Assembly (NCBI GenBank): GCA_020466095.1
Contig: CM035807.1
Span: forward strand, 53,224,752-53,288,751
Reading direction: 5' to 3'
DNA: 64,000 nt
DNA from: Chlorops oryzae
Taxonomy: Eukaryota; Arthropoda; Insecta; Diptera; Chloropidae
The notes under the pieces are model-generated. The model was not told where the DNA came from, made no database searches, and worked only from the letters and a program-made list of their open reading frames with translations. This document shows positions 48,290-59,284 of the stretch, piece by piece. Position 1 is the first letter of the stretch, and each line of letters starts with the position of its first letter. The position numbers and the translations under genes were made by a program.

Positions 48290-48600
48290 TACCCTTTACG
48301 CGCGCTGCTACCATAAGTTCATCATGTGAACTGCTTTCAATGCTACGGGCATTTTTTTAACTAAGTTGTACTTTCCAATTCAGAAAACGATTAAGCATGT
48401 CGTCCAGCAAGCTTTGGTGGATCTGGATATGTCAGAGTGCCATCTAACTGTTCCTTGTTTTTAGTTTCAAACAATGCCATGATCGTGTGGCTTATTCTCC
48501 ACTTTTCCATTAATTTGCTTTTAAAATTCCTCAAATGTTTTTGAATTTGTTTTACCTTATCTTCGTTATATTTTGCCTTATCAATTATGTTGCGTTTTGA

Positions 48601-49317
48601 AACTGAAAGTGCACCTTAAAACATAATTTTCTCGATTCCATGCAAAAAACTGCAGCTTAAAGTTATACACAATGTTCATAAAAAACCATAGTAACAAACA
48701 AACTAAACACTAGACCAAATCCGGTCGAATCACATTAAGTTTTACTATATTAAAAACTAAACAATACAAAAAAACACTATATAAAAAAGACTTTTTTCGC
48801 TGAGACTTTCCACTGTTTAACGCCAGCACAAGCTTCACACAATATTTTTTTTATTAACAAACATACCTTTACTTTAAAATAACAACAGTTTTAAAACTAT
48901 TTTATTAAATATATTTAATTTTTCGAATAAAAACGCCGACCACTTCAATAAGGCGCGAGTATATTTTAATATATCTCCTAAAACATATCTTAAGTCTGGG
49001 GGGACGAAATTGAAGCTTCATTCGATGAGACAACGGGATTATGTTTTTGTAGGACCGTTTGATGCCGTTACTTACACTTCTTAAATCGGTATGGACTCGC
49101 ACATTTTGCTGAGCGATGAGAGGCAGCCAAACAATTATAGCATCTGTTGTGTTGAGTAATAAATCCATGATGATCGTCAAGCGTCATATATAAAAATTTG
49201 GGCACTACCGCAGTGCATGATTATTTCCACACAAGCGGCACGCGGTCGCCGGCTGCCCGTGATCAAGAAATATGTTCGTAGATGGAGGCGAATTTTTAAC
49301 ATTGGAGTAGTTGCGGT
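48601..49317. other. No gene recognised
   Basis: Open frames at 48905-49180 and 49177-49368 (-) show no known motif. Confidence 0.4.
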
Positions 49318-49835
49318 ACCGCAAAGGGAAATCGATCTGATGTGGTACAAAAAAGAAGCATTAACCACATACCTAGCATTATTGTTGCTGTTTGAAAATT
49401 ATGATGCTGCTGCTGTTGACCTAGTTAAATTGATGCTGCTGCTGTGGACCACGTTAAGTGGTTCTGCTGCTGGTGAGGATTCGAAGGCAATTTGTTTAAG
49501 ACCCGTTTGAAAAAAGATTGGTCGCGGAAAGAACTCAAAAAGACGCGAACGCGTTATGCACTCGAAATTTTCAATTTTTGGAACTGTAGGACTTGCATTG
49601 TATTATAACGATCGCGGAAACGACTCGGACCAAAAAACGAAACGCGTATTCAATTGACCATTGGCAATACACCAGAGATTCTAGCTGATTGGTGTTGACA
49701 ATCAAGACCGACGGGAAAAGTGCGAGCAGCTGGGGTTGAAGTGATACCCTCCTTTTTCCCGTTTGTTCACCGCTGGCAGGATTTAGTTGCGTAGCAACAG
49801 CGGCAAAAACGGACCGTCAGTGTTTTCCTCATTCT
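49318..49835. repeat. Diverged repeat, copy 2 (LTR-like)
   Basis: Counterpart of 41335-41905. It has a TGCTGCTGCTG-rich stretch near 49410-49440 followed by the conserved GGACCAAAAAAC and CCTCCTTTTTCCCG blocks. Confidence 0.5.
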
Positions 49836-50159
49836 CTTAGTAGAATATGTGGAAGGATTTTCTGCCTTGCCGTCTGGGTGGTTAGTTTAATAGAAGATAT
49901 AACCAGGGATCGCAAAAACATTTTTATTTGTTAAATGAGTTTAAGAGAAAAACATTTCGTCAACTTTTTCTTGATTCATCAAATTTTGAATCTCCAGTTT
50001 ATGCTTGGTTAACCCGTTGTAAATCCATGGTAAAAATTTGTAAGACACTCATATTTTTGCTTAAAGTGCTGTCATTAATTGTGTTTACGTTTGCACAATT
50101 CTGTCCAGTGAGATTTGCGTTGTTTGCCTAAATTGGGACAAAATTTATGTTTGAATTGA

Positions 50160-50800
50160 TATCATTATCTCAGGACAACTATTTTTGTTAGCAGGAGGAC
50201 TTACACAGGGCGCGGGTTTAACTGCATTTGCATCAGAAACTCCTGAAGTAACAGGGTTCCAATTAAGGTTGTGAGAGGATAATTGAACCGAAACGGTAAT
50301 ATTTTTTGTAGGATTACGAGCTGATTCTTTTTTAATATTGATTCGCTTTTTCAGATCTTGATAAATTAGACATCCTCTGTAATTGGCAGAATGATTTCCT
50401 TCACAAGTACCACATTTGAGTTATTTGCGATCATCTCCTGTTTTTTAATTGCAGACTGAGCTATGACGAAGCTCGCCACATATAACAAACACGGTGTGCA
50501 ACGTACAATAAAATTTTTTATGTCCAAACTCTTTACAATTGGTACATTGAATAGGCCCATATCTTTTATGTGGCTCTTCGACCGATATTTTGCGATGCAC
50601 AAAATATTGTAATTTATATTATGGATGAACTTCATTTTTTAAGGGTTCAATAAGGGTCAAGCAACAGATCAACTTTGATCATAGGCTGTGGAACTTTTGA
50701 TTTTTTAAATATGTTTATAGCCGATCAAGCGTGGAAGCCATTTTCTCCCAGATAATTTTTTATTTCATTTATGTTATGTGAACCTTCATGCGTCATTTTA
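50160..50800 (-). pseudogene. Jockey ORF1 (gag-like) remnant
   Basis: On the minus strand the N-terminal part shows EIKNYLGENGFHA and PQPMIKVDLLLDP, followed by three Cys/His knuckle-like motifs in a shifted frame: CTNCKEFGHKKFYC, CGELRHSSVC and CGTCEGNHSANYRGC. The order and spacing fit ORF1 of Jockey-clade elements, an RNA-binding protein. Several stops and frameshifts are present. The end runs to YQDLKKRIN near 50320 and then fades. It is not contiguous with the Jockey RT piece at 39991-40990. Confidence 0.75.
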
Positions 50801-51345
50801 TCAGTTTGCGTATTGTTATGAATTTGAAATGCATTGGTCAAAAATTACTTCTGCGCTCGCTGTGCGCGAATTTTATTTCTAATTTTTGGGATTTTGTTTT
50901 CTGCCCTTCCGCAAATGAGCCGATTGCTATGTCTAGTGCAATGACTGTGCCAGTTCGGCCAACGCCAGCACTGCAGTGTAATATGATTTTTGCTATTTTG
51001 TTTTCCCTTTCAAAGCTTTCCTGTTGTCTTTCAATTTGCGCCCAAAACTGAGGTATGTTAAAGCATAAGGGCGCTATTATATGGCCAGCATGTAAATCGC
51101 CAATGCCATGTGACTCTTAATTTTTTTCATTTTAATTTTTTAATTCTATTTTTGATTGCACACTACTTTTGTTCTTTTCTCAATATTGCTAACGTTTTTC
51201 CTGTCCATTTTATACGAAATTTGTAAACCTGACAATGTTAACATATTTTTGCTTCCAGACCGTGGACCAAAAATAATTTAATGTGTATTTGAGCGGACCT
51301 TGCGTCGCAATATATCGCACCCTTAATGTGGGAATGCTCTAACCA
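50800..51345 (-). pseudogene. Protein tyrosine phosphatase domain pseudogene
   Basis: The minus strand encodes the core of a classical PTP domain in order. YIATQGPLKYTLNYFWSTVW lies near 51280, the WPD-loop region as WHWRFTCWP near 51090 with a frameshift just after WP, and the catalytic P-loop ILHCSAGVGRTGTVIALD near 50960, with the nucleophile Cys and Arg intact. A worn QTxxQY-like region (KIRAQRAEVIFDQ) follows in another frame near 50850. Stops occur at about three places upstream of the P-loop. The WPD Asp is lost. No introns are visible. It abuts the Jockey ORF1 remnant, so it may have been captured or retroposed. The source phosphatase was not identified. Confidence 0.8.
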
Positions 51346-52321
51346 GCAAATTCAGGACTTAACAGGACAGAGAAAAAGCTAAATTAAAACCAAAAAAATA
51401 AAGAAATGAAATTTCTTTTGATGCAGTTTAAGTATAAATCCATCGAAAAATGAAGTGCTCAAACAAAATTGATATTTTTTGTTTGTTTATAAAGTAACGG
51501 CATATATGGCTTTTTAAGTGTTCATTTCTTAAGAGTAATTGTAAGTTAGGGCGTTTAATATCAAGCGCAAGGTTGCACGTTTGTCGCAGAGTAGTCAATC
51601 ATAACTATAAAAAAGTTTTTAAAATATGAAGGGACAATTCCATGAATAGGGTCCCACGGGAGAGATCGTTTCTCGTGGAATTACCCGAACAATAAATTTA
51701 AATAGAAATACATGAAACGGAAAATTCATGCCAATTATGTTGCAAAAATGAGCGCAGTAAGGAGGCATAAAATTGTTTAACTGTTTTAAATGATACAACT
51801 TTTTTGTGGTCAGAATTTTTTTCTTTAAAGACAAGCAGGAGTGGTCTTCGATACAATGCTTTGATCTTTTAGGAAATATCACATATTCGGTATTTATGTC
51901 GGTTTTGTAATAGACGAATTACGAAGAGTCATTGCAAAGGGCCGTTACGCGTTATTAATATTGAAAATTTTCCAATATGCACGTAAACCTTCTTAATAAC
52001 CTGAACAGATTGGGGTGATTTTATGCGATGATTTTCAGTGTTTTTGGTATCTCGCATTTTTTTCTTTGGTAAGGCTGGGCGAGTTTTTTTGTGTTTTAAT
52101 GTGTTCAAACCACATTTTAATTTTACAAATAAATAACACCAATAAGTGTTTTTAAAATAATCATACGATTTTCTGTGGGTTCATAAGTGCAATATTTATT
52201 TATTTTTAGTGGACATAGGTTTATCAATATTCAGTTTTTCCACTTTTAAGCCACAGCAGTAAGCTCTGTTCCAAACTTCAAGACAGTGGCGCCATAATTC
52301 TAAAATTAAGCTACCACAATA
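51346..52321. other. AT-rich sequence, nothing recognised
   Basis: A GTAAGTTAGGGCGTTT sequence near 51541 resembles the 19-base direct repeats at 52322 and 53909. Confidence 0.4.
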
Positions 52322-53927
52322 GAAGTAAGTTAGGGCTTTTTGTTTAAAGAGCTGTTTGAAGTCACGTTGGGATATTTTAATATGATTGAATATCCGTTAT
52401 TTTTTATCTACGAACCTTAATTTTTTAAATCATGGTGTATTTGGGGGTGGTTTATCGAAGTATGCCAAAAAGGTAAATTTTGGGGAAAAAACCCCAATAG
52501 AACAAAGTACAACATATTTACACCATATTCACATGATTTCATACAACAAGAAACGCTGCAGGCACGCGTTTCTTATGATAGACAGAATCTACACAGTTCT
52601 ATAGAAACTAATGATTTCATTATAATCTCTCATGTTTCAGTCATATTAACAAAATGGCAATGTTTCATAGTATAGTGATATATTCACCTCAAATTCATAT
52701 CATATTGTGATATCATTGTATGCGGCTCAATTCCCCTCATTTTTAAATTCCTACATATTGCATTGCTATGTCTGCATATTCGCCTCAAATTCACATCATA
52801 TTGTTGCATGTTGGAATATTCCCCCATTTTCAAAATTTTAAAAACAAAAAACCTAAAATATTTAGTTTTTATTTTTATATTATGTATTAATGCGCTATGG
52901 TTGAAAGTTAAAATATTTGCAATGGAAATGTTTGAACTTGTTACGATTATATTGCTATAAAAAGTAACTACTAATTACACTGTGCTAGTAGAAAATAAGA
53001 TAAGACCGGAGCGTATTTTAGCAACAGTCTCTCAGGCTATGAAGTTCAAGGATAGTGTAGAAAGTGCTATAGATAAGTGGTTGGTAGGTGGTAGGTAGAG
53101 GTTGGAGTGGTTGTAGCTCAGGCCAATTTATCGACCTATTGTTTGTGATACACACGACAAGGAGTTTTTTCTTGTGTTTTTATGAGCGCATGCCTTTTAA
53201 TGTAGTGTACCTTTAACATACGGTTTATGAAAAACCAGTGCAAGGCATGGATCGTTTCGCTGTGCCGGGAATCGAACCTCGGACTCTGGCATCGAGAGCA
53301 TAGCACGCATCCCCTACACTATCCCCGAGGAACCAGAACTGCTATGCTTGTGAGTTTATAAATGACAGATACATGAAAATGAATTCAAAAACACTAAATG
53401 ATATAAGGTCATCCAATCAAGTCAGTTCGATGTAGTTTTGAAATAATATTTTGAGGAATACAGCTGTCATCAAATTGTTGATCATATGGAGACATTTATT
53501 GAACTCATTTTTTCTTCATATACACGGCATGTTGTGATATCATTTCTTGAAGGAATATTCGCTACAATTTCAAATCCGAACATAATTTCTTTTTAGGATT
53601 GCATTTTCGACTCATGAAAATTTGTCGACTCGATATATTTTTGATCTCATATAATGCAACAAAATATTTTTATCAAACATTCTTCATTTTGTGGTAGTTA
53701 CTTGAGTTCATTGTATGATGGAATGCATGTATATTTATGTCTTCTCATAACTTGATCAAAATAGAGTCGGTTCATGTTTTCATTTAAATACGCGCAATTT
53801 ATTAATAATTGATATCATGATAGTACAGCAACGTATGCTATAAAAATTTCTTCATTTTGCGGGAATATCCTGATATCATGTTATGAATATCACAATGTTC
53901 TATTGGAGAAGTAAGTTAGGGCTTTGT
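52322..53927. repeat. Segment flanked by a 19-bp direct repeat
   Basis: AGAAGTAAGTTAGGGCTTT occurs at 52322-52340 and 53909-53927. Between them lie imperfect AT-rich repeats (ATATTCACCTCAAATTCATA near 52679 and ATATTCGCCTCAAATTCACA near 52776) and a SINE. The repeat could mark a large insertion or an unequal duplication. Confidence 0.45.
53204..53345 (-). mobile_element. tRNA-derived SINE or tRNA pseudogene
   Basis: The minus strand has an A-box-like GGATAGTGTAGGGGATGCG and a perfect B box GGTTCGATTCC at tRNA spacing, with CTCT/AGAG pairing around a 7-base loop. The start TTCCTCGGGGATAGTGTAG recalls tRNA-Asp. Acceptor arms do not pair, and an unrelated tail follows, so a SINE is more likely than a tRNA gene. 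Confidence 0.6.
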
Positions 53928-54119
53928 ACATTAAGGTAACGATGTGTGTTCTTATCCAAAAAATTTTTTTTATTCGCGTGTATGAAGTCGTGATCTTGTA
54001 CGTTGTATAATTTGACTCTGCTCCAAACAGAGAATATCAAGATATCTGTTTTTTGATTTGCATCTCTCGAAGTTTTTTAAGTTTTAATAAATTTTTGTGA
54101 TAAGTTTTCTCCTTTGTCC

Positions 54120-55190
54120 CTGACATAACATTTGGCGATCCCGTGGAGCCTGGAATCAGCTCCGGTGGACCAATCCTTCTGGAAAGGTGGAAAAAATCCG
54201 ACACGTGCACCGCGCCTCTGACCTTCATACGCCCTGCTGCATTTTCAAGGGCACCGACGATCAAAGCGCGTGCAGCAGATCACGTAATAGAAGCGTGGAC
54301 GATCCCTTTCCCTTCGACTTCAGCATTTCACATTGCTAACGTACCTGTTGCTATTTGGCGTGAACGGTGGTTTTTTGTGCAAGGCAAATAGAGTGACAAC
54401 AACAAAAATTAGCCAGGCGACTCCCAGTCTAATTGTCGTTTCCTCGTTCCCCTCGGTTGAGACCGAAGAGAGGGAGTCGGCCGCCTAGCGAATGGGTTTT
54501 TACTTTTTCGGTTCTCTGAAAGTCTTCGCGAATCGGTTTTCTTTCTTTGCTTACTCCTTTTTCGTTGGAATCTCGTTCGAACTTCAATCAAAGAAGACAC
54601 GACTTCGTACATATGTCAACCGCCCTCGGTGATCATCGTGTAGATATGTATATGCACACATCCATACTTATTGCGTAGGTCAGTTTCCTCATCGTGTGCC
54701 GTTTGCTATCATTCGTGTTCAGCAGTAGCGAGCACACATCGAACATCGAACATCACCGATCGAGCGTGCATTCTTGAGACAAGGGCTATAAGAATTGCAA
54801 GGCATGTTTGTATGTCGGCTCAGTTGTTGTGATGGTCTGTAACGTCTCTGTGCATATAAGCATACAACATCACATAAATATATGCTGCTCTTCTAACAGT
54901 TTGTGCATGACATTGTTATGATTTAAATTTGAAATTCATATACAGAAATTTTTGAAACATACTCGAATCTGGAATTTATTGCGATTTTCTTTAACATATT
55001 GGAATGATTTGATTTCTCATCATAGACAGTTTGGTGTTGCAGGAGGAGTGCGGGGTGTTGCAAAGGTGAAGGTCTATATTTGCAGTGCGCTACGACAGGC
55101 ATTGATCGAAAATTTGTTCAACCTCGACTCTTACGGAGTCAAAAAAATTACATCGATTGCGAAAAGTGAATTCTAAATTTTTAACGATCA
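54120..55190 (+). other. Probable BEL/Pao leader
   Basis: TTTGGCGATCCCGTGGAGCC at 54131-54150 resembles a primer-site-like junction at an LTR end in BEL/Pao elements. GC-richer sequence follows up to the gag frame. A 5' LTR could not be proven. Confidence 0.35.
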
Positions 55191-55594
55191 CCATGGCATC
55201 CAATTAGAATTTCTATTTCGAGCTGGAGGATCTCAAAGTCCTGTGCCTTTATGCAGCTGATTGTGATCCAGTGACTTCGAAGGAGTCGCTGTTGGAGCTC
55301 GTGACGGATGACATCAAAACCGCTTGGCAACGCGTCCACAATGCCTTCAGTGTAGCTTGTGAAAGAGGTGAATGGGGTGTTGGAGTCGTCGCACGTGCTC
55401 GGATAGTTTTGGACGAATGCCAACAACTGCAAGTTATAGCCCGGGCACAACTCAGCAATATGCTATGCGAAAAAAGACATGCTCCTCCAACGCAATCGTG
55501 TTCTTCACATCAAGAGCCTCCGGCCTGGGAAAAAATTAATGCTGTCATCAAACGCCGCTGTGAAGTTCTTGGGGGCTATTCCAAATCCACATAA
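55190..55594 (+). pseudogene. BEL/Pao gag N-terminal part
   Basis: The frame at 55271-55594 has ESLLELVTDDIKTAWQRVHN and ARIVLDECQQLQ, the helical pattern seen in the coding leader of BEL/Pao gag. Upstream pieces near 55200 are in other frames. It is followed directly by the zinc-knuckle frame. Confidence 0.55.
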
Positions 55595-56677
55595 TTTAAA
55601 TCTCCAACGGCAGCCTTCAACCAAATAGATTCTTCAAAACACGAGTCTCTTATTCAAGATCCAACTGCGGAACCGTGTATTTTATGTAGCGGCAACCATC
55701 CTCTTCGTCAATGTGATCAATTTCTCCAGATGTCGGTCGACGAACGGGTTCAAGCTGTTTCGCAGCATAATCTATGTCTAAACTGTCTCTCGGCCGGTCA
55801 TCTAAAGGCAAAGTGCAATAGTACCTTTCGCTGCGCGAAGTGCCAACAACGACATCATACCTTGCTGCATTTTCCAAATGCTACTGGAACACCGGATGGC
55901 CAAGTTTCTTCACCCCCATTGACATCTCCGCCGGAGATGGGCCCGTCACCGACGAGCCAACCGGCGCATATTTGTGCGCAACCGAAGACTTCGAATTCCG
56001 TGAGCATCCCCTCCACGTCACTGGCACACGCACACGTCTCCGACAAGCAAACTCAGGTGCTTTTGCCCACGGCCATCGCACATATCTCACTCTTTGATCA
56101 GGACTCGCAAAGGACATTTATTATTGAGCAATTGCAACAGCAGTTGAATTTACCAACATCGCCAAAAATATGCATTCAAGTAGCGAAAAGGAAGTGCACG
56201 CTCACTCGCGCCTCGCCACGCTCCGCGTGCAAGCATGAGATCGACGCCGTTCTACTTCCAAACTTGACAAACCGGCTTCCAGCCAAAAGGGACTCCAATC
56301 AGGATCCTAGACACATTTCATCGATTGAGCTCGCCGATCCGCATTTTGTGAATCCTGGCGGAATCGACACGATCATCGACTCCTATAGTGTGGCTACATC
56401 GTTATATTCTGGAGTCAAAATAAATATCGGAGGCAGTTTTCTTGCACCATATTCTCCAATCGGATGGCTTTTGAGTGGGCGCATCGCCAGCAAAACCATC
56501 GAAGCGTTTACTACGCACGTCTCCTCCGGAGGCATTCACGAGTTACTTCACGAGTTGCTCAAATCATTCCGGGAACAAGAGGAATTTCCCAATACTCCAC
56601 CCGCTGCCACGGTGGATCTCTTTGGCGAAGAAGTTCATCACCAAACGATGTATCGCATCCAAGACTCTATCAATTAA
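55595..56677 (+). CDS. BEL/Pao gag zinc knuckles and protease
   Basis: An open frame of about 360 codons with three Cys/His motifs in a row: CILCSGNHPLRQC, CLNCLSAGHLKAKC and CAKCQQRHHTLLH. A Pro/Ser/Thr-rich linker follows, then the protease with SLFDQDSQRTFIIEQLQQ, in which the usual ALLDSGSQ is altered, and ELADPHFVNPGGIDTIIDSY, then PIGWLLSGRI. The frame ends at a TAA at 56675. This is the longest open BEL/Pao frame in the window, and GC content is visibly higher than in its surroundings. The protease active site D-S-G is not intact. Confidence 0.8.
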   Translation, partial: FKSPTAAFNQIDSSKHESLIQDPTAEPCILCSGNHPLRQCDQFLQMSVDERVQAVSQHNLCLNCLSAGHLKAKCNSTFRCAKCQQRHHTLLHFPNATGTPDGQVSSPPLTSPPEMGPSPTSQPAHICAQPKTSNSVSIPSTSLAHAHVSDKQTQVLLPTAIAHISLFDQDSQRTFIIEQLQQQLNLPTSPKICIQVAKRKCTLTRASPRSACKHEIDAVLLPNLTNRLPAKRDSNQDPRHISSIELADPHFVNPGGIDTIIDSYSVATSLYSGVKINIGGSFLAPYSPIGWLLSGRIASKTIEAFTTHVSSGGIHELLHELLKSFREQEEFPNTPPAATVDLFGEEVHHQTMYRIQDSIN

Positions 56678-56955
56678 GATCCGCCCCACGAGCTGCTCCA
56701 GTCTATTTCGGGGCAAGAAGTTATCGTTCATTGGAACGCTTTTACTGGCTGGATCCTTTACAGCCTGAACGTTCATTCTGCAGTTCCTTCGATTACGAAA
56801 CATCAGCTTGTTTCAAATGTTCTCGAGCCTTTTGATCCAGGAGGAGGGCTCTCCGCTGTCATTACGGGAGTGGAGGTGCCACTGACGTCACCTTCGCTTT
56901 TTGATACGCTCTGCGTATCATCATCAGAGCGTCACCGCTCACCGTCGCTCTAACA
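56678..56955 (+). pseudogene. BEL/Pao RT connection fragment
   Basis: After the stop, a shifted frame reads SITKHQLVSNVLEPFDPGGG, which resembles the SKR.(I/V)LS.IS.LFDPLG block near the end of the BEL/Pao RT. The whole RT palm that should precede it is missing, so there is an internal deletion of several hundred codons. Confidence 0.5.
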
Positions 56956-57589
56956 TTCTCGCAACATACCCCCTCCCCCTTTTCTTTGTTTATTATTGAC
57001 CATCTGCTCACTAATATATTTCAACGTCTTTTCTGCCCCAAACAAGCAACTGGGGCTGCCTCCTCGACCAGGAATTTGTGCAGGAGGTGCGCAGCCAGGA
57101 GCAGGAAATATTAATTGCGTAGCGCAAGGCGGGCAGTATGTCCGTTTTTCGACGTAGCCGTAGCCGCTATGGGCGCGAGCCCTTAATCGAACCGTTTCAA
57201 CGAAACGTTTTGTGCTCTCGGGTTCAACAGCTCGAGCTCGAGCGAAGTTAGTAGAGTCTTTGATCGCAACCGCTAAGACGCGCCTCGCCGTTCCGCATTC
57301 AATCAAAAAAAAAATCAAAGTTATTCTAGTGCAGTGACCAACAAAACAAAACTGAAATTTAGAACAATAAGCGCCGAGAAGGCCGATTATTTTGTGATTT
57401 TATAACAAACAAACTTTTTCATCGCGTCGTGCAATCGTCGACAGACAAAACAAACAGAAAACCGATCAACATTAAAAACCTTAAATTCGCGTCGCGCAAC
57501 CGCCGACAAACATAAAACAAGGAGAGAACCAATCCACCGTCCTCAGCATCATATACAGGTACGTTTGCCTTTATTGTCCCTGACATTAA
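56956..57589. other. GC-richer stretch, possibly BEL/Pao 3' LTR
   Basis: GCGTAGCGCAAGGCGGGCAG at 57117-57136 and TGTCCGTTTTTCG after it correspond, inverted, to part of the repeat at 41335-41905. Duplicated phrases TCGCGTCGTGCAATCGTCGA and TCGCGTCGCGCAACCGCCGA lie at 57421 and 57487. LTR borders were not resolved. Confidence 0.4.
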
Positions 57590-59284
57590 CACTAACATTG
57601 ACTGGAGAAAAAATGGGAACCACTTCGAATGGTCCCTCCCAAATTGTTGAAAATTTACTTTGGTTTTTAAGCCACACTTTATCCCCTATCTTAAATTCTA
57701 TTTCTTTTAAATTTTTATCATAATATGTTTTCGACTTTTCTTTTGCGGCTTTTTGATTTTTTCTAACAAACTCAAAAGTAGTTTCTCTGAATTTGGTATT
57801 TTTAAGCTTTGCTGTAACCGGAAGGATTGTATAAATGACCTGGTTGATGTTTTAAACTTAGCGGAATCTCGAATTCAAAACCAAATAATATTCTACTGGG
57901 TATTTGTTTTGTGGAAGAATGTGCCAAGTTGTTATGCATGTCCATATCATGGTGCAGCCATTCGTCCCAATTTGTTCGATGTTAATTGACAAAATTTCGA
58001 AGGATTTCTGCAAGATGCCGGTGACTTCTTTTGAGCTCACCATTGGCCTGCAGGTGGTATAGCGAAGTCTGAGACTTTTTAGTATCAAGAATTTTGAAAA
58101 CCTCTTTTAATAGAACGGAAGTGAAGTTAGTACCATTATCGGTTTCTTATTAATATTTAAGGGATATTTAATTTGGAAAATGTTTCATTAAAAAGGCTCT
58201 ACTGTTGATGCCTCCGCGTCTGGAATGGGTGTGCAAATAAATTATTTCCAATAATCGTATGAGAATGTAAGAATGTATTTATTTCCCTGGGAAGAAACAG
58301 AAAGTGTACCAACTATGCCCATGAATACCTTGTCAAATAGTTTGTGGGGGTATCTGTAATAGCCATCGGCATTTTATCTAGGCGGGAGCTTTTGTCCTTT
58401 TGGCAAAGCTGACAAGAATTTATGGAAATCTTTATCTGTCTTTGCATTCCTTCAATCTTAAACTGTTCTCTAATTCAGAAATATGTTTTAAAAAATCCCT
58501 TATGGCCTTCTATTGGTGTGTCATTAAAAACCTTTAATACTCTCTCAATGTCTTGTTGGTCGGCTGTGTCTTCGATGTCTGAAATGCTGCTAATTGTTAT
58601 GTATATTTCTATCGGCTCATATGCTACTATGTTACGTCATTTTCTGCTCTTCATTTCGATCTTGTAGTAACCGATATCTTCTTTTCTGCGGCCGGAAATC
58701 TGCTTAATGCATCTGCGTTAAGATAACTTTTATCTGGCTTATAAAAATTTGCAACAATATTCCTGGTTCTTTAAATTTTCTATTCCCTTAAGTGGTTTAA
58801 GATCTGTGTAAATTTTAAAGCTATTTCCCAAAATAAAAGTTATAAAACTTTTACTATCCATACTTTTGCCAACAATTATTTTTCTATAGTTAAATAGGGT
58901 CGTTCTGTTGCGCTGAGTGCTCTGCTAGCGCAGTATTCGTATGTTGGCAGATCTTATCCCTGCTTTCCTTGATAATGTTCTGCCCACAAAGCTTCGTTAC
59001 TATAATAGTTTAGGTTAGTTGGTTTAGTTAGTTAGTTAAAAATCTCTACGGCTTTCGGGATGAATTTTCTGTAATAATTAATTAGGCTAAGGAACGGCTG
59101 TAACTGTTTTATATTATATTATTGGGTGCAAAATTTTAAATCAAATTCTTCTTTAGAAGTTTCGGGTAGAACACCCGACTCTGAGCATTTATGGCCTAAA
59201 TATACAACTTCTTTCTTTTAAAATTGGCATTTTTTCGTATGCAATCTCAAATTATTAGTCATTTTAATACTTTTCGTGACTCAT

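Larger units (their letters stand above)
46200..48600 (-). pseudogene. Transib-like transposase, decayed and interrupted
   Basis: N-terminal blocks lie at 48290-48600: LMEKWRISHTIMALFE, a GRHA...SFSELES block, and SSSHDELMVAARVKG. The frame resumes after an inserted Harbinger element with GKRSASKVLSLS and ISEEALALLIDGEFTKHSY at 46815-47220, then SAEVNLQSLAEFT. A catalytic block NKWGCDGSSGQS near 46800 carries the first acidic residue, in another frame. 46328-46710 covers LTLRAWIGCFDC and GNTARKFF. The last part (IELIRRLSVIFRTMACGY) ends near 46200, and the final catalytic Glu block is missing. Transib is related to RAG1; the assignment comes from remembered family blocks. Confidence 0.65.

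Noticed and set aside
55650..57318. Minus-strand frames opposite the BEL/Pao gag and downstream stretch
   Set aside because: They are shadows of GC-rich plus-strand coding sequence and have no motifs.
54112..57586. BEL/Pao LTR pair suggested by TGTCCCTGACAT at 54118 and 57573
   Set aside because: Only about 12 bases are shared; the sequences before them do not align, so no LTR pair is called.
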